Shown here: one piece after another, positions 60,144-64,000 of the stretch | Position numbering within the stretch: the first letter of the stretch is position 1 | Layout: each line of letters starts with the position of its first letter | Assembly: GCF_020524325.1 (NCBI RefSeq) | Contig: NZ_JAIVKY010000009.1 | Location: 62,001 to 126,000, forward strand | From: Sutcliffiella horikoshii | Lineage (GTDB): Bacteria; Bacillota; Bacilli; Bacillales; Bacillaceae_I | DNA length: 64,000 nucleotides | Reading direction: 5' to 3' | Made by a program: the position numbers and the translations under genes | Notes under the pieces: model-generated | What the model saw: only the letters and a program-made list of their open reading frames with translations | Databases searched by the model: none | What the model was told of the DNA's origin: nothing

Positions 60144-60171
60144 CGTAAAGATTGGTTTACAAGCGTGTTAC
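60144..60171 (-). promoter_or_regulatory. Candidate PhoP box (three hexamers at 11-bp spacing)
   Basis: Minus strand GTAACA, TTTACG and GTAAAC hexamers start 11 bp apart (plus-strand 60144, 60155, 60166), about 90-110 bp before the phosphatase start. This matches the TT(A/C/T)ACA direct-repeat pattern of the Bacillus Pho regulon. Confidence 0.5.
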
Positions 60172-60177
60172 AGCGGG

Positions 60178-60250
60178 CTGAGGGGACAGGCACGACGACC
60201 CATTTACGGTTATTAACAGGACAATGATGAGTCACGGTGCCTGTCCCCTC
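60178..60250. repeat. Complete REP-like palindrome
   Basis: GAGGGGACAGGCAC (60180-60193) and GTGCCTGTCCCCTC (60237-60250) are perfect 14-bp arms around a 43-nt interior. The best full-length copy in the window. Confidence 0.8.
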
Positions 60251-60358
60251 TACTCCAAAAGCCTCATTTATCGCGTTTTACACAATTTTTACACAATTCC
60301 CAAACCTTCTGATGTACGCTAATTATGTAACAAAGCAACCATGAGGAGGAGAAACGGT

Positions 60359-61531
60359 TTGAATCGATTAAACAAAAAAGTTAGAGGCTTATTTATTTTC
60401 TTATTTGCTTTCACCCTTGCATGCTCCCATGCCGTACCTGATAAAATGAGCGCTGCAGGTTCCGGCACTTGGAGCTCTCCGTTTACTGTCAGTCAAGCAA
60501 ACTCCAATCAAAACGGTTCTACTCAGACTGTTGAAGGCTATGTAGTGGGACAACCGACCGCAACAAATACCGTGGTTACGAGCAATTTCCCTAACGACTA
60601 CGCATTAGCGTTAGCCGACAGTCCGTCTGAAACAAGCACATCTAATATGATTTATGTTCAGATCCCATCTTCCTTCCGTTCAGGTTATGGATTGCAGAGC
60701 AACCCTAATCTAATGGGAAAAAAATTAAAGGTTACTGGTTCTTTAACAGCTTACTTCTCTCATTCAGGTGTTAAAAACGCATCTGCATTTGAGGCTGTGG
60801 ATGGAGGGACAACGGATCCTACTGACCCTACGGACCCACCACCAAGCTACGACGAGTATTACAGTTCTGCAGAAGGTAAAACAGGATCCGCATTGAAAAC
60901 AGCGTTGCATAACATCATCGACGATCACCAGACGCTGTCCTATTCTGCCGTGTGGGATGCGCTGCGTAATACAGATGAAGACCCAGCTAACGCCAACAAT
61001 GTTCTTTTACTTTATTCCGGCCGTTCTCAATCCAAGACCACAAACGGTGGCGGTGTAGACGACTGGAACCGCGAGCACGTTTGGGCAAAATCCCACGGTG
61101 ACTTCGGTACCACACAAGGCCCTGGAACAGACCTTCACCACCTGCGACCAACAGATGTAACGGTTAACTCCTCCAGGGGAAATCTCGACTTTGATAACGG
61201 TGGAAGTCAGCATTCGGAAGCACCAGGAAACTATTATGACAATGATTCTTGGGAGCCGCGTGATGAAGTAAAAGGCGACGTAGCACGCATGATTTTCTAT
61301 ATGGCGGTTCGCTATGAAGGAGACAGCGGGGAGCTAGATTTAGAGATTAATAACTTAGTAAACAACGGCAGCGCCCCTTATCATGGAAAACTGTCCGTCC
61401 TATTGCAATGGCACGCAGAAGACCCAGTGGATGCGAGAGAAATCCGCCGCAACAATATCATATTCGAAAACTACCAAGGAAACCGCAACCCATTCATCGA
61501 CCACCCGGAATTTGCGGAGATGATTTGGTAG
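60359..61531 (+). CDS. Secreted endonuclease I family nuclease (BsnA-like) with DUF6359/OB domain
   Basis: 390 residues from a TTG at 60359, chosen because AGGAGGAGAAACGG directly precedes it; an in-frame ATG at 60341 is part of that site. A signal peptide (about 1-30) leads to a YhcR-type OB domain (about 33-145: WSSPFTVSQANSNQ, EGYVVGQPTATNTVV). A Thr/Asp/Pro linker precedes endonuclease I (about 165-390). Its motif is DDWNREHVWAKSHGDFG with the catalytic His and LHHLRPTDVTVNSSRGNLDF. Extracellular DNA/RNA degradation is expected, for nutrient or phosphate scavenging beside alkaline phosphatase. Confidence 0.9.
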   Translation: MNRLNKKVRGLFIFLFAFTLACSHAVPDKMSAAGSGTWSSPFTVSQANSNQNGSTQTVEGYVVGQPTATNTVVTSNFPNDYALALADSPSETSTSNMIYVQIPSSFRSGYGLQSNPNLMGKKLKVTGSLTAYFSHSGVKNASAFEAVDGGTTDPTDPTDPPPSYDEYYSSAEGKTGSALKTALHNIIDDHQTLSYSAVWDALRNTDEDPANANNVLLLYSGRSQSKTTNGGGVDDWNREHVWAKSHGDFGTTQGPGTDLHHLRPTDVTVNSSRGNLDFDNGGSQHSEAPGNYYDNDSWEPRDEVKGDVARMIFYMAVRYEGDSGELDLEINNLVNNGSAPYHGKLSVLLQWHAEDPVDAREIRRNNIIFENYQGNRNPFIDHPEFAEMIW

Positions 61532-61542
61532 AATGTTATATT

Positions 61543-61577
61543 AGGACAGAACTCGGTAGGGGTTCTGTTCTTTTTTT
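61543..61577 (+). terminator. Terminator of the endonuclease gene
   Basis: ACAGAAC pairs with GTTCTGT over a 9-nt loop, followed by TCTTTTTTT. Confidence 0.75.
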
Positions 61578-61760
61578 ATTGTAGCCAAAAGGTTTGAATG
61601 TTCAAGTTGAACTGTTTTTAATGATATTTGTTAGTAAAATACAATTTTTTTATAGAAAATGACTCTGTTTTTGTGAATATAATTTGATTCGGACATTTAT
61701 CTTCTTGCTTCGGACAAATCCAAGCAACATTTGGGCAACTTTCGACCCTCAGCTTCCTTT

Positions 61761-61799
61761 ACCAATAAAAAAAGAGAAAGGAATGTTAAAACATCCCTT
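61761..61799 (-). terminator. Terminator of the cohesin/dockerin protein gene
   Basis: Minus strand GGGATGTT, TT loop, AACATTCC, then TTTCTCTTTTTTT. Confidence 0.65.
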
Positions 61800-61828
61800 C
61801 CTCCTCAATGGTCAGAAACGTAGGCTTC

Positions 61829-64000
61829 TTATTCCGCGGTTTTTAATCCCATCTCATTTAAATAAAATTCTAGATCCTTTTTACCGACAGTTTCTTTCGG
61901 TGATTTTCCTTTAGGAGCATCAGGTCCTGTTGACAAGAAGTTCTTTTCAATGAAACGGACATCTGTCTCGTCCACTGTACCATCTTGATTGACATCAAAT
62001 GTCGGAACTTCAGGGTTTTGTTTACCGTAATATTCCACGATATCACGAACATCTTTTATGTCGATTAAACTGTCGTTGTTTACATCTCCTGCAAGGTTCA
62101 CCTTGTAGCCGGAATTAATATATCTTCCCAGAGTTTCACCGTTCAATTCGAAGCCGGTGATAACAGGTGTGTAGGTCTTCAAATGCCCAGGCACTTCCAC
62201 TACGACATTGTATGTTTCCCTTGAAGCAGGAACGCCTGTTATTTGATACTTTCCATTTGGTGCGATCGTGCCTTCATATTTTTCACCATCTGGTGATAAC
62301 GCATAAACCTTTGCTCCAATAGTTTGAGCTACACCATATGGTAAATTAGGTTTTAGGAATGCTTCCGGTCTGATATTTCCTTGAATATCTGCATGTTCAC
62401 TAATGAAATCAAATTCCGATGTACTGTAATACGGGAGGTTCACTGCTTGTTCTTCACCGGATTTCATATAGGTGGACTTTGTGACTTCCAATTTATCAAA
62501 TCCGTAATACCAGTTATCGGCAGTTACCTTAAAGGTCACATCCACTAATGGCATGTCCCCACTAAAACCGTCATACCCCTCACCGTCCAGCATTGCGCCA
62601 ACTGTAACAGTATCAAAATAGCTGCTATCTTTCACAACTGGCTCTTGAAGCGTAACTTGAAGCCCATTTTCTTCTGCATAGTTTTTGAACTCTTCATTTA
62701 ACTCCGCTGATTCAAAAGAGTACATATCCCCTTTATACTGAATGGTGTACTCACCGGAAATAAGATCTTTAACATTATTCAAGCTAAGGGTCATTGTGAA
62801 GGTATCACCCAGCTTCACTTCTTCCTTGCTGTAATCCGAAGTTAAGTACTCCGTTCCTTCTTGTAAGAAGATATATCTTTGGTAATTGACATTCAATGCA
62901 ACGTCAGTGCCTGCAAGGCTTAATCGTAATGGTCCGTTTGCAATGTCGGAAGGCTCAATGCCAAAATAAGTATCTCCATTAGCGTCCGCCGGCGGGAAAC
63001 AACAATTATAGTACTCACGACTTCCGGTTGCAATTAAAAATTTATTGGATGATTGATCATAGTCCATCCCTTTTGATTGTAAGACATCCACTGTTTCATC
63101 CTGTATATTTCCGTGGATAAAGAACGCTTTCTGTCCGTTCTCTTCTGTATACATATCTTCACTAATTTCATATACATCAGGAGTTTTATCGAATGTCACT
63201 TGTGGTTTTGTATTGTCGATGATGACAGGTGTGTCGATGGAATAGGTTTTCCCCTCTTCATCATAACCTATGAACTCAAGTTCATAATCCCCTTCAGGCA
63301 AGTCCATACTTTGTTGAGAAATAGGATTTTCATTATCACCTGTAAATGGATACACATTTCCTGTGAAGACACCTGGAATGTAATACCTAACGTCAGCTTT
63401 TGCTGATGGATCTGAAACAGAACCTATTAAACCAATCGCGTTACCTGATTGATCATCTTTCACCAGAATATCAATCCTGTTTAAGGGGCTTTTCATTTGA
63501 AATGCTGCACTCATCAACGGATTATAATACTGCCATTTTGCCGTATTGTTCGCAAGTGCCGGTCTATCAGTTTCAAGGTATTCAAATCCCTTTTCTGTCA
63601 ATCTGACAGCGAATGGCACCTGGTACGTTTCGCTGCTATCATTTGCATTCGTCAAATGGATGTACCCTTCATAACGTCCTTCTTCTGCATTTTCAGGAAC
63701 TGTGATAGTTGGTGAAACAACTTCCTCTGTGCCGCTGGAAACATTAAGACTAGCTGGAACATCCAAGCGGATTCCATTTTCATCTGCATCCTTTATACCT
63801 GTTCGTTCGCTATGATATTCCACTTCAATATTGAATGACTTGTTTTCTTCTCCGCTATTCTTAATGACCATTTTGCTACTGGCTTCAACAGTAACTCCTG
63901 TTTTGTAATGGCTTCCGAAGTTGATCGATGCCGTCTCATCATCAATCTCGACTACTTCACCATTTTCATTTAGATTTTTTGTTTTACCTAACACTTTGAC
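61829..64000 (-). CDS. Large surface protein with cohesin-like and dockerin domains, 5' part outside window
   Basis: Open to the right edge; 724 C-terminal codons are visible (an internal GTG at 63994 is not a start). In order: beta-sandwich repeats (NIEVEYHSERTG, TVPENAEEGRYEGYIHLTNAND), a FIIDNTKPQVTFD Ig-like segment, and a cohesin-type domain (KLGDTFTMTLSLNNVKDLISG...VDVTFKVTADNWYYGFDKLEV). Then come a carboxypeptidase-like beta domain and a type I dockerin with two calcium loops (DVNNDSLIDIKDVRDIVEYYG and DVNQDGTVDETDVRFIEKNF). The end is LEFYLNEMGLKTAE. In Bacillus this set occurs at the C-terminus of very large secreted S8 proteases, so the missing part is probably catalytic. Confidence 0.82.
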   Translation of the reverse strand, partial: VKVLGKTKNLNENGEVVEIDDETASINFGSHYKTGVTVEASSKMVIKNSGEENKSFNIEVEYHSERTGIKDADENGIRLDVPASLNVSSGTEEVVSPTITVPENAEEGRYEGYIHLTNANDSSETYQVPFAVRLTEKGFEYLETDRPALANNTAKWQYYNPLMSAAFQMKSPLNRIDILVKDDQSGNAIGLIGSVSDPSAKADVRYYIPGVFTGNVYPFTGDNENPISQQSMDLPEGDYELEFIGYDEEGKTYSIDTPVIIDNTKPQVTFDKTPDVYEISEDMYTEENGQKAFFIHGNIQDETVDVLQSKGMDYDQSSNKFLIATGSREYYNCCFPPADANGDTYFGIEPSDIANGPLRLSLAGTDVALNVNYQRYIFLQEGTEYLTSDYSKEEVKLGDTFTMTLSLNNVKDLISGEYTIQYKGDMYSFESAELNEEFKNYAEENGLQVTLQEPVVKDSSYFDTVTVGAMLDGEGYDGFSGDMPLVDVTFKVTADNWYYGFDKLEVTKSTYMKSGEEQAVNLPYYSTSEFDFISEHADIQGNIRPEAFLKPNLPYGVAQTIGAKVYALSPDGEKYEGTIAPNGKYQITGVPASRETYNVVVEVPGHLKTYTPVITGFELNGETLGRYINSGYKVNLAGDVNNDSLIDIKDVRDIVEYYGKQNPEVPTFDVNQDGTVDETDVRFIEKNFLSTGPDAPKGKSPKETVGKKDLEFYLNEMGLKTAE

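Overview
The window reads as chromosomal DNA of a low-GC, spore-forming Bacillaceae bacterium. The evidence is strong AGGAGG-type ribosome sites with frequent TTG/GTG starts, a Spo0M homologue, a sporulation-type sensor kinase, ECF sigma factors with TGTAAC/CGTC promoters, and close relatives of Bacillus subtilis BmrA, the MneP-type Mn exporter, BdbC/BdbD and the YkhA-type thioesterase. There is no rRNA, tRNA, CRISPR array or intact transposase. Most of it is an accessory landscape of transporters with their own regulators, secreted proteins, and unusually repeat-rich intergenic DNA.

Layout. 0-6.8 kb: a membrane VWA protein followed by a tubulin-like GTPase (cut by the left edge), an orphan VbhA-like antitoxin with a membrane protein, an ABM monooxygenase, and a DHA2 exporter divergent from its TetR regulator. 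7-14.4 kb: a 1248-residue secreted subtilase convergent with two paralogous HTH-TPR (RRNPP-like) regulators, and a decayed RsbR-type gene. 14.4-22.6 kb: a PadR/HAAS pair, a ferritin-like protein, TetR plus NAD(P)-binding protein, a BmrA-type ABC exporter, tandem arrays, SelO and a thioesterase. 22.6-33.1 kb: a GAF-PAS kinase, a SigX-like factor with its anti-sigma, SDR, VOC, BioY, a second PadR/HAAS pair, Spo0M, and an operon of ECF sigma, a PadR-like protein and a HAAS-SEDS fusion.

33.1-45.3 kb: an MMPL exporter with a YhgE-like partner and TetR, VOC, MerR, a CPBP protease, an MFS exporter, and a type VII (LXG) toxin locus with three tandem immunity-like membrane proteins. 45.6-64 kb: GNAT, a giant cell-envelope subtilase split by a 4-bp duplication, its likely ArsR-type regulator, a CDF metal exporter, the BdbD/BdbC pair, a lipoprotein and Ltp-repeat protein, alkaline phosphatase with a possible Pho box, a secreted endonuclease, and the C-terminal part of a cohesin/dockerin surface protein cut by the right edge.

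Most striking are the VWA-tubulin pair, the LXG locus with an immunity array, the sigma-PadR-HAAS/SEDS operon, and three layers of non-coding repeats. These are 52-bp-phased arrays with 7-nt-loop hairpins, 20-21-bp-phased arrays (two sharing a 15-bp leader), and REP-like GGGGACAGGCAC palindromes that begin at stop codons.
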